From NCBI GenBank assembly GCA_910575245.1, contig CAJTEN010000003.1, positions 310,001 to 374,000 on the forward strand: DNA of 64,000 bases, written 5' to 3'. Position 1 is the stretch's first letter. Every line of letters begins with the position of its first letter. Shown in pieces: positions 33,415-41,745 of the stretch. Source of the stretch: Clostridia bacterium (GTDB lineage Bacteria > Bacillota > Clostridia > Lachnospirales > Lachnospiraceae). The notes under the pieces are model-generated. The model made no database searches and had not been told where the DNA came from. It saw nothing but the letters and a program-made list of their open reading frames with translations. The position numbers were made by a program, and so were the translations under genes.

Positions 33415-34170
33415 TCAGTTTTCCTCCGTGGCATAATCGCCGGAGACATTGGGCTTATTTGCCTGCAGCAGTAACCCGGCTTCACTTTCCGAAACGGTTT
33501 TTATCTCTGCAATATTATGGTTTCCGTCTCTGCTGACAGCAAGGCATATTCCCTTTTCATCCGTGTAATAAACAAAAGCCTTTTCACTGTCAACCAGTAT
33601 CCTGATTTCATCACCGCCATAATACCAGCGGCCATCCTGACTATGATAGGATACCCCATAGTTCTCATAATCCTTCAGCAGCTCCCCATTGCCCTTCCCG
33701 GTTCCTGCCTCCATCGCCACATTCGGTTCTGTACCTACAGACATACCCTGAAAATACTCCTGCTTCCTCGTATGACGGTCATATACTTCCTGAGAGCATT
33801 CTTCGATACCGATAAGATTATTGTCTGCGTCACGCTTTGCTTCAATATCCACCGTCCCTGTAAAGAAATTCGTAAAGCTGGCCCCTGCTGCCGGATCATT
33901 GAAGAAACGCACGATGCTCCCATTGTAGAAATAGCAGCCTGTCTTTTCATCATAAGCCAGCCCATATGCCTCATATACGGACCAGTCCACACTGCCGGGA
34001 ATTTCCGCAGCGGACGGTTCCTTTACGGTTCCAGTGTCATAAGCGGGCATTGCAGACAGCAAAGTTCCATTCTGGACACCTGCGGCTGCATTTCCCGCAC
34101 AGCCCGTAAGCATACAAATACTGATCAGGACAGATGCGGACAGGATTCTTTTTGTCATTTTTAATTTCAT
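33415..34170 (-). CDS. Lipoprotein downstream of VanRS-like system, unknown function
   Basis: A 251-residue exported lipoprotein: signal ILSASVLISICMLTGC with Cys at the lipobox. The mature part has two related repeats (YGLAYDEKTGCYFYNGSIVR and YGVSYHSQDGRWYYGGDEIR), each followed by a beta strand about phenylalanine/valine-rich, suggesting a tandem small beta fold. The ATG at 34170 has AAGGAG eight bases upstream. Third gene after a response regulator and kinase, so probably their target or accessory sensor. Confidence 0.75.
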   Translation of the reverse strand: MKLKMTKRILSASVLISICMLTGCAGNAAAGVQNGTLLSAMPAYDTGTVKEPSAAEIPGSVDWSVYEAYGLAYDEKTGCYFYNGSIVRFFNDPAAGASFTNFFTGTVDIEAKRDADNNLIGIEECSQEVYDRHTRKQEYFQGMSVGTEPNVAMEAGTGKGNGELLKDYENYGVSYHSQDGRWYYGGDEIRILVDSEKAFVYYTDEKGICLAVSRDGNHNIAEIKTVSESEAGLLLQANKPNVSGDYATEEN

Positions 34171-34357
34171 CTGAAGTTCTCCTTTCTCTTTTTGATAGTT
34201 CTATCTTATCAAAAGTATTTGGAGTTTCCTTGTGGACTATATGTGTTTTGTGTGAAGTTTCCAAACAACGGATGTCGGGATTCGCCAACCATCCTTATGT
34301 TGAAAAGAAGGCGGCAGGCAAAATTGATATGCCGCCGCCCCGTCTCTGATGCTTTTA

Positions 34358-35770
34358 TCAAAAATCAATACGAAAACATACGCCCTGTTCTGTATTCCTT
34401 ATCTGGTAATCCGCTCCATGCTGTTCCAGAATCATCTTTACAATGTAAAGCCCCAGTCCGCTGCCGCCCGTCTGCCGGCTGCGTGACCGCTCCACACGGT
34501 AGAAAGCATCAAAGAGTTTTGGTATGTCACCCTCTGGCAGATGTACCCCGGTGTTTTCTATGGAAAACTGTATTCTTCCGTTCTGTGAATGTGCCGTAAT
34601 AAAAATATCCCTGCCCGCCGGCGAATAGTGGATTGCATTGGAAAAAAGATTATTTACCACTTTCCCCAGAAGTGCTTTGTCACCCCGGAGCATCAGCCCT
34701 TTCTGTAACTCCTCATGCCATTCCAGCCCCTTGCCTACAACCATATCTTCAAACAGGCCATGCGCACTTTTTACCAGATCTGAAAAATCAAATGTTTCCT
34801 CCTGCAGAGTGTTTTCTGATGATTTTATTCGGGAAACGGTCAGAATCTCCTGCACCATCCCTTCCATTGCTTTTACCACTTCAAGAGAACGGGCAAGATA
34901 TTTGTCACGCTCTTTATATTTTCCAACATTCAGCAACATCCCTTCAAGCTGCCCCTTAATGACCGTGATCGGTGTTTTCAGTTCATGAGATACTGCCGAA
35001 AAGAAATCAAGCTGTGCCTGTTCCAGCATGCGCTCCCGCTCAATATCCGCCTCCAGCCGGCTGTTTGCCTCCTGCAGGTCATTCAGCGACGAGGACAATT
35101 TCCGTGACAGTTCATTTAAGCTGTGCGCCAGTATGCCTAACTCATCAGAACGTTCTTCCGTACAATCCCATGTAAAATCAAGGCCGGACATTTTTTCAGA
35201 CACCCTGCTGATCTCTATGACAGGCTTTGTGACATACCGGGAATAAAGCACTGCACCAATGACCGAGAGGAAAACCGCCATGACCATCAGAGACGGGACT
35301 ATGCTCCCAATAGTATCCGTCAATTGGCTTACCGGCTCTGCATTTCCGGCGACAGATAACGTATAGACTGTTTCCGAATCCTCAAAACGGAACAGATAAC
35401 TGTGTGTTGCACCATACAGGGATGGCTCACCCTCAAAAACAATACCATCATGAACCGCATCCGCGAAATCATTGTTATGTTGTGAAGGCAATGCAATTTC
35501 CCTGCCTGTTTCGTCATATAGCTGAAGCAACACAGTATTGTTCAGCAGGAATTCATCAAACAGGACTCCGCTCTCTGCCCCCGCAGTGCATTCCAGTTCA
35601 GAAATAAGGACATTGGCCTCCTTATCTAATGCGGCATCCAGATCTGTGCTGTATGTCTGTGGAACCAGCCATGCAATGAAGCCATAAGTAGCGGCACAGC
35701 ACACCACCATCAGCAGGCAGGTCACAGCAAATATTTTAACAAATAAGCTATTTCTTATCTTCTTTTTCAA
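34358..35770 (-). CDS. Sensor histidine kinase with HAMP domain (VanS-like)
   Basis: A 470-residue kinase: helix 1 VKIFAVTCLLMVVCCAATYG, an extracellular sensor of about 130 residues, helix 2 around SLMVMAVFLSVIGAVLYS, HAMP, H-box FFSAVSHELKTPITVIKG, N-box NLFSNAIHYSP and G-box SGLGLYIVKMIL. The most likely start is a TTG at 35770, which lies inside the 3' end of the regulator gene (23-base overlap). Signal unknown. Confidence 0.88.
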   Translation of the reverse strand: MKKKIRNSLFVKIFAVTCLLMVVCCAATYGFIAWLVPQTYSTDLDAALDKEANVLISELECTAGAESGVLFDEFLLNNTVLLQLYDETGREIALPSQHNNDFADAVHDGIVFEGEPSLYGATHSYLFRFEDSETVYTLSVAGNAEPVSQLTDTIGSIVPSLMVMAVFLSVIGAVLYSRYVTKPVIEISRVSEKMSGLDFTWDCTEERSDELGILAHSLNELSRKLSSSLNDLQEANSRLEADIERERMLEQAQLDFFSAVSHELKTPITVIKGQLEGMLLNVGKYKERDKYLARSLEVVKAMEGMVQEILTVSRIKSSENTLQEETFDFSDLVKSAHGLFEDMVVGKGLEWHEELQKGLMLRGDKALLGKVVNNLFSNAIHYSPAGRDIFITAHSQNGRIQFSIENTGVHLPEGDIPKLFDAFYRVERSRSRQTGGSGLGLYIVKMILEQHGADYQIRNTEQGVCFRIDF

Positions 35771-36425
35771 TTTTGTACCCAACTCCCCGGATTGTTTCGA
35801 TATAGTCAATGTCCAGCTTTTTACGGAGATTCTTGATATGTGTATCAACCACCCTCTCATCACCATAAAAATCATATTTCCAAAGTTTGTTTAAGAAGTG
35901 CTGCCTTGAAAGCGCTTTCCCCTGATTTGTCAGCAGTTCCCTCAGCACTTCAAATTCCCTCTGTGTCAATTCAAACTCCACATCCCCGGCATAAACCCTG
36001 TAACCGTCCATATCCAGAGTCAGTCCCTTATAATGAATCAATGCGCCTCCTCCATTCTCTTTGGAGTCAGCCCGCCGGAGGACAGCCGCTATTTTCCGCA
36101 GCAGCACAGGCATGGAAAATGGTTTCGTGACATAATCATCCGCCTGCAGGTCCAGCCCTTTGATCTGGTCACCTTCGCTGCCCAGGGCTGTCAACATGAT
36201 GATGGGAACCTGCGATTGTTTCCGTATCAGTTCACAAACGGTGAACCCGTCTATTTTAGGGAGCATGATATCCAAAAGGATCAAGTCATAGGGATTATTG
36301 GCGAACCTATCCACAGCTTCTACGCCATCACCCGCAATATCAGCCTTATATCCTGCTTCCTGCAAAAATTCCTGCAAAAGCTCCTGAATATCCATATCAT
36401 CTTCAACAATTAAAATATTCTGCAT
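35748..36425 (-). CDS. OmpR-family response regulator (VanR-like)
   Basis: A 225-residue receiver plus winged-helix regulator: IVEDD pocket, phosphoacceptor in LILLDIMLPK, Lys in YVTKPF, and a C-terminal domain with LTQREFEVLRELL and TIRGVGYKIE. The ATG at 36425 has GGAGGTG seven bases upstream, which excludes the longer extension. First gene of an operon with its kinase and a lipoprotein. Confidence 0.92.
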   Translation of the reverse strand: MQNILIVEDDMDIQELLQEFLQEAGYKADIAGDGVEAVDRFANNPYDLILLDIMLPKIDGFTVCELIRKQSQVPIIMLTALGSEGDQIKGLDLQADDYVTKPFSMPVLLRKIAAVLRRADSKENGGGALIHYKGLTLDMDGYRVYAGDVEFELTQREFEVLRELLTNQGKALSRQHFLNKLWKYDFYGDERVVDTHIKNLRKKLDIDYIETIRGVGYKIEKEDKK

Positions 36426-36512
36426 GATAACACCTCCGCACTCCTTAGATATCATACCATACTTATTTGTAGTTTTTGTGTAGTTTGCCAAAAGAGTATA
36501 AACCATTACTCC

Positions 36513-36835
36513 TTATGCCATCTCCCTGAACGTGCCAGCCATTCCCCCGACAAGGCTCCACTGGCGCTGCATATAGGATTTCTGATTTCCCGTACTTTGC
36601 CGGTATGCCTCCCGGACTGTTTCCGGGTTATCGAAATGTTCCATGACTGCACTGGCGGCACAGTACCCGCTCCCCATCCCGGCAGATATGCCCTCGCCCA
36701 TCGGGTTTAAGACCTCGGCAACTTCCTCCACAAAAAGGATTCGCCCCACACCGTAGTCCACACGGCATCCCGGACGGATATGCGGCATCAGCCACTTTTC
36801 CTCTTTCGTCTGCCTGCCGATCCGCAGATGGTGCT
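36513..36835 (-). pseudogene. C-terminal remnant of an FAD-dependent oxidoreductase
   Basis: The readable part (VGRILFVEEVAEVLNPMGEG, ISAGMGSGYCAASAVMEHFD) is the FAD-binding C-terminal region of geranylgeranyl reductase-like oxidoreductases: the usual GDAAGFLNPMGEGI motif has become EEVAEVLNPMGEGI. The N-terminal Rossmann domain is absent; instead the sequence runs into an HxlR remnant. Not a functional enzyme. Confidence 0.7.
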
Positions 36836-36857
36836 TACTTATTCAACGACACTAATG

Positions 36858-36964
36858 CTATGTCGCCCCTAAACGCAGCCGCCATAAGATGATGGTTTCC
36901 ATTTCCCTTTAATCATATCATGCACCAGTTCCAAAGGGTAGGTGTATTCGGTTCTCATTTTCAT
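36858..36964 (-). pseudogene. HxlR-family regulator remnant
   Basis: Starts MKMRTEYTYPLELVHDMIKG KWKP and, after a one-base shift, continues IILWRLRLGAT before a stop: this is the N-terminal start of an HxlR-type winged-helix regulator (cysteine position replaced by Tyr). The rest has been deleted, joining it to the oxidoreductase remnant. HxlR and oxidoreductase genes are often neighbours, so one deletion explains both. Confidence 0.65.
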
Positions 36965-37165
36965 AGGCTGATGCACCTTTCCGCTGTTTCCTATTACTTC
37001 GACAGAAAGCCGCTCCCTCTAAAGTAAAAGCCTCCACTGAATTATACCATAGAAATTTTCTGTTTTTCACCCGATGGCACGAAACGACTATTTTTCGGGA
37101 ATGGAAAGCAAAAAAGAGCCATTGCACAGCCCTTTTCCTCCCGCTATCATTTTTCAATTTTTCTG

Positions 37166-37538
37166 TATACTATCACGCAAAACTCCATATTATCACGGAA
37201 ACTCATATACAAACACGGAAACTCAAAGCAGTTTCCGTGTTTGTATCATATCCCCCGTTTTTCAACAGCATTTTCCGTCAAGCTAATACACCTTTCAGCC
37301 AAAACCACCAATATCCTACTCCTTTTTATCTTTCCGCTTTATACTATCACGGAAACCCCCGACTTTTGCGTGAAAGTATACTTTTGCCTGATAGTACGAT
37401 TTTTTCCCCTATCGCCACCTTTTCAGCGGCATCCAAAAACACGAAAAAGCGGGGTCCACCACCCACCGTGATGAACCCCACCAAGCCTTAAAACCCTTGA
37501 TTTTAAGCCATTCTTCAATACTTTCGCCTGCTAGTACC
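37166..37538. repeat. Iteron array, about eight copies of TATCACGGAAACYC-like motif
   Basis: Copies on the plus strand at 37166 (TATACTATCACGCAAAACTCC region), 37187, 37207 and 37340, and on the minus strand at 37229-37246, 37363-37380, 37381-37398 and 37521-37538. Consensus TAYTATCACGSAAAMYYC. Spacing is irregular. Directly and inversely repeated short motifs in a gene-free AT-rich stretch are typical of replication-initiator or partition-protein binding regions. No initiator gene is nearby, so it may be a relic of an integrated plasmid or ICE. Confidence 0.6.
37207..37246. repeat. 17-bp perfect palindromic hairpin within iteron region
   Basis: ATACAAACACGGAAACT and AGTTTCCGTGTTTGTAT pair perfectly around the 6-base loop CAAAGC. 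It is built from two opposed iterons, a common feature of origins and of nicking sites. It has no T tail. Confidence 0.75.
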
Positions 37539-37598
37539 CAAATTCCTATGGCATCAATTGGAAATAGCCGCCTGTGCCGCTGTTAGATTCTGATGACT

Positions 37599-37655
37599 TT
37601 TACCCCTGGGGTAAATAATTTACCCCTTTTACCCCACCTGTGCGGAATTTACCCC
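37599..37655. repeat. TTTACCCC repeat cluster
   Basis: Five copies of TTTACCCC in 57 bases: direct at 37599, 37619, 37628 and 37648 and inverted at 37608 (GGGGTAAA), the first two forming a palindrome around a single T. A second short-motif array next to the iterons strengthens the case for a replication or regulatory locus. Confidence 0.65.
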
Positions 37656-37749
37656 ACCCCATTTTGCGATTCGACAAATCGACAAATTAGCCCCTTGCCT
37701 TTATGCGGAATCCGCTATAAAATGATTTCAGCGGAACACTCCGCAGCGT

Positions 37750-37778
37750 TTGACAGATGCGGGGGAATCTGTTACAAT
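37750..37778 (+). promoter_or_regulatory. Strong sigma-A promoter for antisense RNA
   Basis: TTGACA (37750-37755), 17-base spacer, TACAAT (37773-37778): one of the best consensus promoters in the window. No reading frame follows; a terminator appears about 90 bases downstream, so it drives a short RNA. Confidence 0.82.
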
Positions 37779-37784
37779 AAAAAC

Positions 37785-37876
37785 ACAAAAGGGAATACTG
37801 CCGATAGACGGTCAGCCCCGATAAAATTACTTACAAAGAAGTGACCTTACCTTTGGCTGGGGCGGTCACTTTTTTG
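37785..37876 (+). ncRNA. Putative antitoxin RNA of type I toxin-antitoxin pair
   Basis: A roughly 90-base transcript predicted from the consensus promoter to the stem AAGTGACC/GGTCACTT (37839-37871) with a T run. It runs toward the toxin gene on the opposite strand and overlaps the toxin's last codons through the shared terminator, as in convergent par/Fst-type and TxpA/RatA-type loci. It would pair with the toxin mRNA. Confidence 0.68.
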
Positions 37877-37958
37877 TGTGGTTTATGTACGCTATCAAGA
37901 TCGAAACGATGATTCCAAGAATCATCAGAACAACCGTCAGCAGTTCATAGTCACTCAT
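37866..37958 (-). CDS. Holin-like type I toxin, 30 residues
   Basis: Reads MSDYELLTVVLMILGIIVSI then LIAYINHTKK: a short acidic start, one hydrophobic helix and a basic tail, the pattern of the small 'putative holin-like toxin' family of Firmicutes. GGGGGG lies upstream of the ATG. Membrane-inserted peptides of this kind depolarise the cell when made in excess. Adjacent antisense RNA supports the call. Confidence 0.72.
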   Translation of the reverse strand: MSDYELLTVVLMILGIIVSILIAYINHTKK

Positions 37959-38173
37959 CAAGCATCCCCCCTTTCCCGGTTTTACCCGTAGTCAGAGGGG
38001 CAGTCCCCTCTGCAAAGAAGGACTGACCGCCTACCCGTTATGGCAGTACCCCATGCGAATATATTATCAGAAAATGTCGGATGCCACAAGATGGTTTTCC
38101 AGCTTTTTATTTTTCCACTTGCTAAATCCCAAATTCAGAGGTAAGCTACAACACCACGGAAGGAGGGATTGGA

Positions 38174-38479
38174 TTGGAAAAAGATTCTGCATTATACCAA
38201 TTGATGGACACACGCATGAACGGTGTCATGAACGGCATTGTAAGCGGTGACGGGGAATACCAGGCGATTCTCCGAAAGTCGGACATATACTCCGGCGAAC
38301 TGGACAGGATGGATTTATCAAAAGAAATCCGGCTGCTCATCGACCGCTACGTCTGTGAGCAGAACGCGCTGGGCTCCCGGTTTGGGATGCTTGCATATCT
38401 GCTTGGATTTTCCGACTGCAAGGCTATGTTTTTAGGGAAATGCCTGCCAACAGAAGTAAAAGAAATGATTACAGAGTAA
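38174..38479 (+). CDS. Conserved hypothetical protein of mobile elements
   Basis: A 101-residue protein, the only convincing plus-strand protein gene. The start is a TTG with GGAGG seven bases upstream. MDTRMNGVMNGIVSGDGEYQ and EQNALGSRFGMLAYLLGFSD are distinctive; I recall similar small proteins in Firmicute ICEs but know no function. It is helical and soluble. It lies between the toxin-antitoxin pair and the second prophage's recombinase and ends at a convergent terminator. Confidence 0.68.
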   Translation: MEKDSALYQLMDTRMNGVMNGIVSGDGEYQAILRKSDIYSGELDRMDLSKEIRLLIDRYVCEQNALGSRFGMLAYLLGFSDCKAMFLGKCLPTEVKEMITE

Positions 38480-38492
38480 GACCGCAAAATGC

Positions 38493-38537
38493 CGGACAGG
38501 ACGGAAAGGCCGCCACAGCCCTTCCGCCCTGTCTCTT
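38493..38537. terminator. Convergent bidirectional terminator
   Basis: GACAGG-A-CGGAA...TTCCG-C-CCTGTC stem with a loop of about 15 bases, between the converging hypothetical gene and serine recombinase. The plus strand ends in CTCTTT. The left attachment site of the second prophage must be near here. Confidence 0.75.
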
Positions 38538-38541
38538 TCGT

Positions 38542-40257
38542 CTAAATATAAATCCATGCCTCCAGTTCCACATATTTGTTGGACTTTGACCACTGCGGGT
38601 GCATCTTGAACCATGCCCGCTCGTCATCCGGCGTGACCGTCAGCTTCGTAAAATAAACAGGGGAACCGGCATCATCCAGTTCCCCGCGGGCTTCGGGGCT
38701 TAAGTTTAAGAGCCACTCAAAGCGGTCTTCGTAAACCCTTACCCCGAAAACATATTTATCTATATCACTTTCCGAAAACTCCCCATCCTCCGGCACGGGC
38801 GGCTGCCCCATGAGCCTCTGCAGGTTTTCCAGCTTGCCGCTCACGTCCGCCTCCGTGGCAGGCTTCACATCGCCGTACTGCATCATCTGCTGTTCCAGCT
38901 CCGCTATCTTTTTCTCCACCTCCTGCTGCTTGCGGCTGAATACCTCTTTCGGTATCTCGTTGTTCATCCGCATATCGAGCAGCGTCTCGTAGCGCCCCCG
39001 CTCCTTTTTGAGCTGTTCTTCTATGATTTCCTTGTCCCGCAGGACTTCCGACTGCTCCACCCCTGCCGCGCCGAGGCCGAGGACTGCCGCTGCTTCCCGG
39101 AGCGTCCCCTCCGGGTCATCGAAAACGGCGTGGAGGACTTTCTGCGCCATCGTGTGTACCTTCCAGTCCTGCACCAGCGGCACCCGGCAGACGCCCTCGA
39201 TACTCAGGCCGTTTTTCAGCCTTGCTGAAACCGTCCCCGTCCGGGTCTGGTCATAGCACTTGTAGGTGTAGGTGGTGAAGTCCCTTGACTTGGAGTGCCA
39301 CCTGGTCTTTGCGAAAGCGTGTCCGCACTGGCACCGCAGCTTCCTGCGCCAGAGGTCATCCGAGTGGATGCCCCTGTTCTTCCTGAAATGCTCCATCTGC
39401 GGCCTCTTTTCCTCTATCAGTTTCTGCACCTTTTCAAATTCCTCTTTGGTGACGATGGGCTGGTGCTTCCCTTCCACGATGATGCGCTCCAACTCCCCGT
39501 TGTTCTTCGCCCTTTTCTGTTCGAGGTAGTCCGGCACATATTCCTTCCGGTATTCCAGCTCGCCGCAGTAGAGGCGGTTCTTCAGGATATGGCTGATGGT
39601 GGCGTAATGCCACAGGCTCTTCCCCATCGCCGTGAGGTCGCCGTCTTTTTCAAGCTGTTTCTTAATCTTCTGGCTGCCGTTTCCCGCAAGGTACATATCA
39701 AAAATCTTCCTGACCGTTTTCGCCTGCGCCTCGTTGATGACGTATTCCGGCCCCACTTTGTCGTAGCCAAGCACGTTCCCGGTGCCGTAGACCACCCCGT
39801 TCTGGAAGGAGACCATCTGCCCCGCCTTCACCCGCATGGAGGTCTTTTTCGATTCGTTCTGCGCGAGGGTCGCCATGATGGTCAGCCGCAGCTCCCCGTC
39901 CTCATCGTTCATGGTCCATATCCCGTCCTCGGTGAAATACACCTCAATCCCCATCCGCTTTAACAATCTCGTCTGCTGGAGGGTGTCCACCGTGTTCCTT
40001 GCGAACCTCGATACCTCCCTCGTGACGATCAGATCGAAATGTCCGTCCTTCGCGTCCTCCATCATTCGCACGAAGTTTTTCCGCTTGGATATGGAGGTGC
40101 CGGTGATCCCTTCATCGATATACCGGCGGTACAATACCCAGTCCGGGTGCCTGTCTATCAGGTCATCGTAATACTGCACCTGGTTCTCCAATGCTGAAAG
40201 CTGTGCCTCATGCTCTGTTGACACCCTGGCATATATCGCAACTTTCCTTATCCGCAT
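38542..40257 (-). CDS. Large serine recombinase (phage integrase)
   Basis: A 571-residue large serine recombinase. N-terminal resolvase domain with catalytic Ser in AIYARVSTEHE and the region DLIVTREVSRFARNT. Recombinase domain around NVLGYDKVGPEYVINEAQA. Zinc-ribbon region with cysteines in LRCQCGHAF and YKCYDQ. A long coiled coil (KEIIEEQLKKERGRYETLLD) controls directionality. It would integrate and excise the second prophage. The ATG at 40257 is favoured over 40263, as AAGGAG is better spaced. Confidence 0.93.
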   Translation of the reverse strand: MRIRKVAIYARVSTEHEAQLSALENQVQYYDDLIDRHPDWVLYRRYIDEGITGTSISKRKNFVRMMEDAKDGHFDLIVTREVSRFARNTVDTLQQTRLLKRMGIEVYFTEDGIWTMNDEDGELRLTIMATLAQNESKKTSMRVKAGQMVSFQNGVVYGTGNVLGYDKVGPEYVINEAQAKTVRKIFDMYLAGNGSQKIKKQLEKDGDLTAMGKSLWHYATISHILKNRLYCGELEYRKEYVPDYLEQKRAKNNGELERIIVEGKHQPIVTKEEFEKVQKLIEEKRPQMEHFRKNRGIHSDDLWRRKLRCQCGHAFAKTRWHSKSRDFTTYTYKCYDQTRTGTVSARLKNGLSIEGVCRVPLVQDWKVHTMAQKVLHAVFDDPEGTLREAAAVLGLGAAGVEQSEVLRDKEIIEEQLKKERGRYETLLDMRMNNEIPKEVFSRKQQEVEKKIAELEQQMMQYGDVKPATEADVSGKLENLQRLMGQPPVPEDGEFSESDIDKYVFGVRVYEDRFEWLLNLSPEARGELDDAGSPVYFTKLTVTPDDERAWFKMHPQWSKSNKYVELEAWIYI

Positions 40258-40290
40258 CTGCATCCGCTCCTTTCCTTTTTTGGTAGTCTA

Positions 40291-40319
40291 TTAATCACTC
40301 TGAAAGCCCGTAAAGTCAA
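40291..40319 (-). promoter_or_regulatory. Serine recombinase promoter
   Basis: Minus strand TTGACT (40314-40319), 17-base spacer TTACGGGCTTTCAGAGT, GATTAA (40291-40296). The spacer matches that of the integrase promoter in the decayed prophage, although the integrases belong to unrelated families. Confidence 0.65.
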
Positions 40320-40366
40320 GCGGTCTGGCCGCTTTCTTCCTATATAAATGCCGCCTTACATTCCCC

Positions 40367-41680
40367 CTAAATCCGTGTGGTGAACGCAAGCGAAATCCAC
40401 CCGTTGCGCTTTTCCTGATAGGCTTTCAGCAGCCCCCAGCCGTCCTTTTCCTCGACAATGGAGAAGACTCCCACACCTGTGAACTTGCCTGTCTTTGGAT
40501 ATGATTTTCCGGGGCCGCGGCGGATATTTAAGTCGGGAATGGATACGCGCACCATGTAGGGCGCGGAAAGTGTGAGGCTCTCCATGAACTGCACTTTTCC
40601 TTCGCCGGCAATGGCTTTCAGGATGGAAAGTATCTTCTCCCCATACTTTTCTCCTGCCGCCCAGCCCTTCCCCTGCGGGTTCTCCTTCTGGCCGAGCCAC
40701 TCTACATAGGGAGCGCAGCCCCGTTTCACATAGCGGAAGCGCGGGTCTGCCAGTGCGTTCCGCAGTTTGTCCGTAGAGGCATAGGCTTTGAGGTGCTGAA
40801 TCTGCGCACGGATGCCAAGCTGCGCTGATTCAAAGGACAGCCCTGTTTTGCCCCTCTGCGTCACACCAAGACCACAGAAATTGTTCTGCTTTAAGTTGAC
40901 CGCCGAGCCGGAAAAGGTAAAATTCCCCGTTTCGAGACAGGACTGTGCAAAGGCGATATCGCCCCTCACGCCCTCCGCCTCCCCTTCGGAAATATACAGC
41001 GGGATCATATCCAGAACGGACTGCGGTACAGCCGGATTCTTCTTTTTTAGATATGCTTTCATCTGTTCCGCAGTTGCCGCCGCTTTCCCCATAATGGCGG
41101 TAAGGGAATCCTCCGTTGTGCTTCCCTCCATCGCCGCCTTGATATCCTTGCGGAACTGCGCCATCGTCAGACCGAACTTCGACCACAGATGCTCTACGTC
41201 CCCGTGGTTGCTGGCAATGCCTCTTTTACATCCCTCGGAATGGGAAATCACCACGCCATCCGCAAGTGGGTCCAAACGGAACTGCTGACAGAGATGTGCA
41301 AACAATTCCACTGCATATCTGTAGGTGGCAAGCACATGGTTCTTCGTACTCTCCCCCTCCCCGGTCTCCGTCCAGTTTGAGCCGCCCGTATATTTGATGG
41401 TGGCAGGCTCCGTCATTTCCACACCGATATGGGTATTGTTTGCGCCGCCTCCGCAGTGCCAGCCCCGGAAATCCCACGGGAGCAGTTGGTACACGTCCCC
41501 GTCCGGCTCTACTATGGCATGGACGCAGGCATTGGCGTCAGCCCTGTTCCAGTTCTTCATAAACACATCCGCCTCTGGCTGCGGGCATCCCACCGAATGG
41601 ATCATAAGACCTTTCACGGTGATGCGCTTTCCCGCTTTATAACAGCCGGACTGTGTAAGGTAATTCTGTATTAAATTCAT
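40367..41680 (-). CDS. Phage endolysin: amidase + glucosaminidase-like + SH3
   Basis: A 437-residue lysin. Residues 1-190: N-acetylmuramoyl-L-alanine amidase type 2 (KGLMIHSVGCPQPEADVFMK, HAIVEPDGDVYQLLPWDFRG, VVISHSEGCKRGIASNHGDV with zinc ligands). Middle: glucosaminidase-like domain (GDIAFAQSCLETGNFTFSG, NFCGLGVTQRG). C terminus: bacterial SH3 domain (PDLNIRRGPG ... GWISLAFTTRI). It degrades peptidoglycan for phage release. No signal peptide, so it depends on the holin. A truncated near-copy lies at 15229-15633. Confidence 0.94.
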   Translation of the reverse strand: MNLIQNYLTQSGCYKAGKRITVKGLMIHSVGCPQPEADVFMKNWNRADANACVHAIVEPDGDVYQLLPWDFRGWHCGGGANNTHIGVEMTEPATIKYTGGSNWTETGEGESTKNHVLATYRYAVELFAHLCQQFRLDPLADGVVISHSEGCKRGIASNHGDVEHLWSKFGLTMAQFRKDIKAAMEGSTTEDSLTAIMGKAAATAEQMKAYLKKKNPAVPQSVLDMIPLYISEGEAEGVRGDIAFAQSCLETGNFTFSGSAVNLKQNNFCGLGVTQRGKTGLSFESAQLGIRAQIQHLKAYASTDKLRNALADPRFRYVKRGCAPYVEWLGQKENPQGKGWAAGEKYGEKILSILKAIAGEGKVQFMESLTLSAPYMVRVSIPDLNIRRGPGKSYPKTGKFTGVGVFSIVEEKDGWGLLKAYQEKRNGWISLAFTTRI

Positions 41681-41706
41681 CCCATTTCCCTCTCTTTCTG
41701 CACGAA

Positions 41707-41737
41707 AAAGGCACCAGTTTTTACACCGATGCCTGTC
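41707..41737 (-). terminator. Terminator between holin and endolysin
   Basis: Minus strand GGCATCGGT...ACTGGTGCC followed by TTTTTCG; moderate imperfect stem with a T run. Allows partial uncoupling of holin and lysin expression. Confidence 0.6.
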
Positions 41738-41745
41738 ACATAAAT

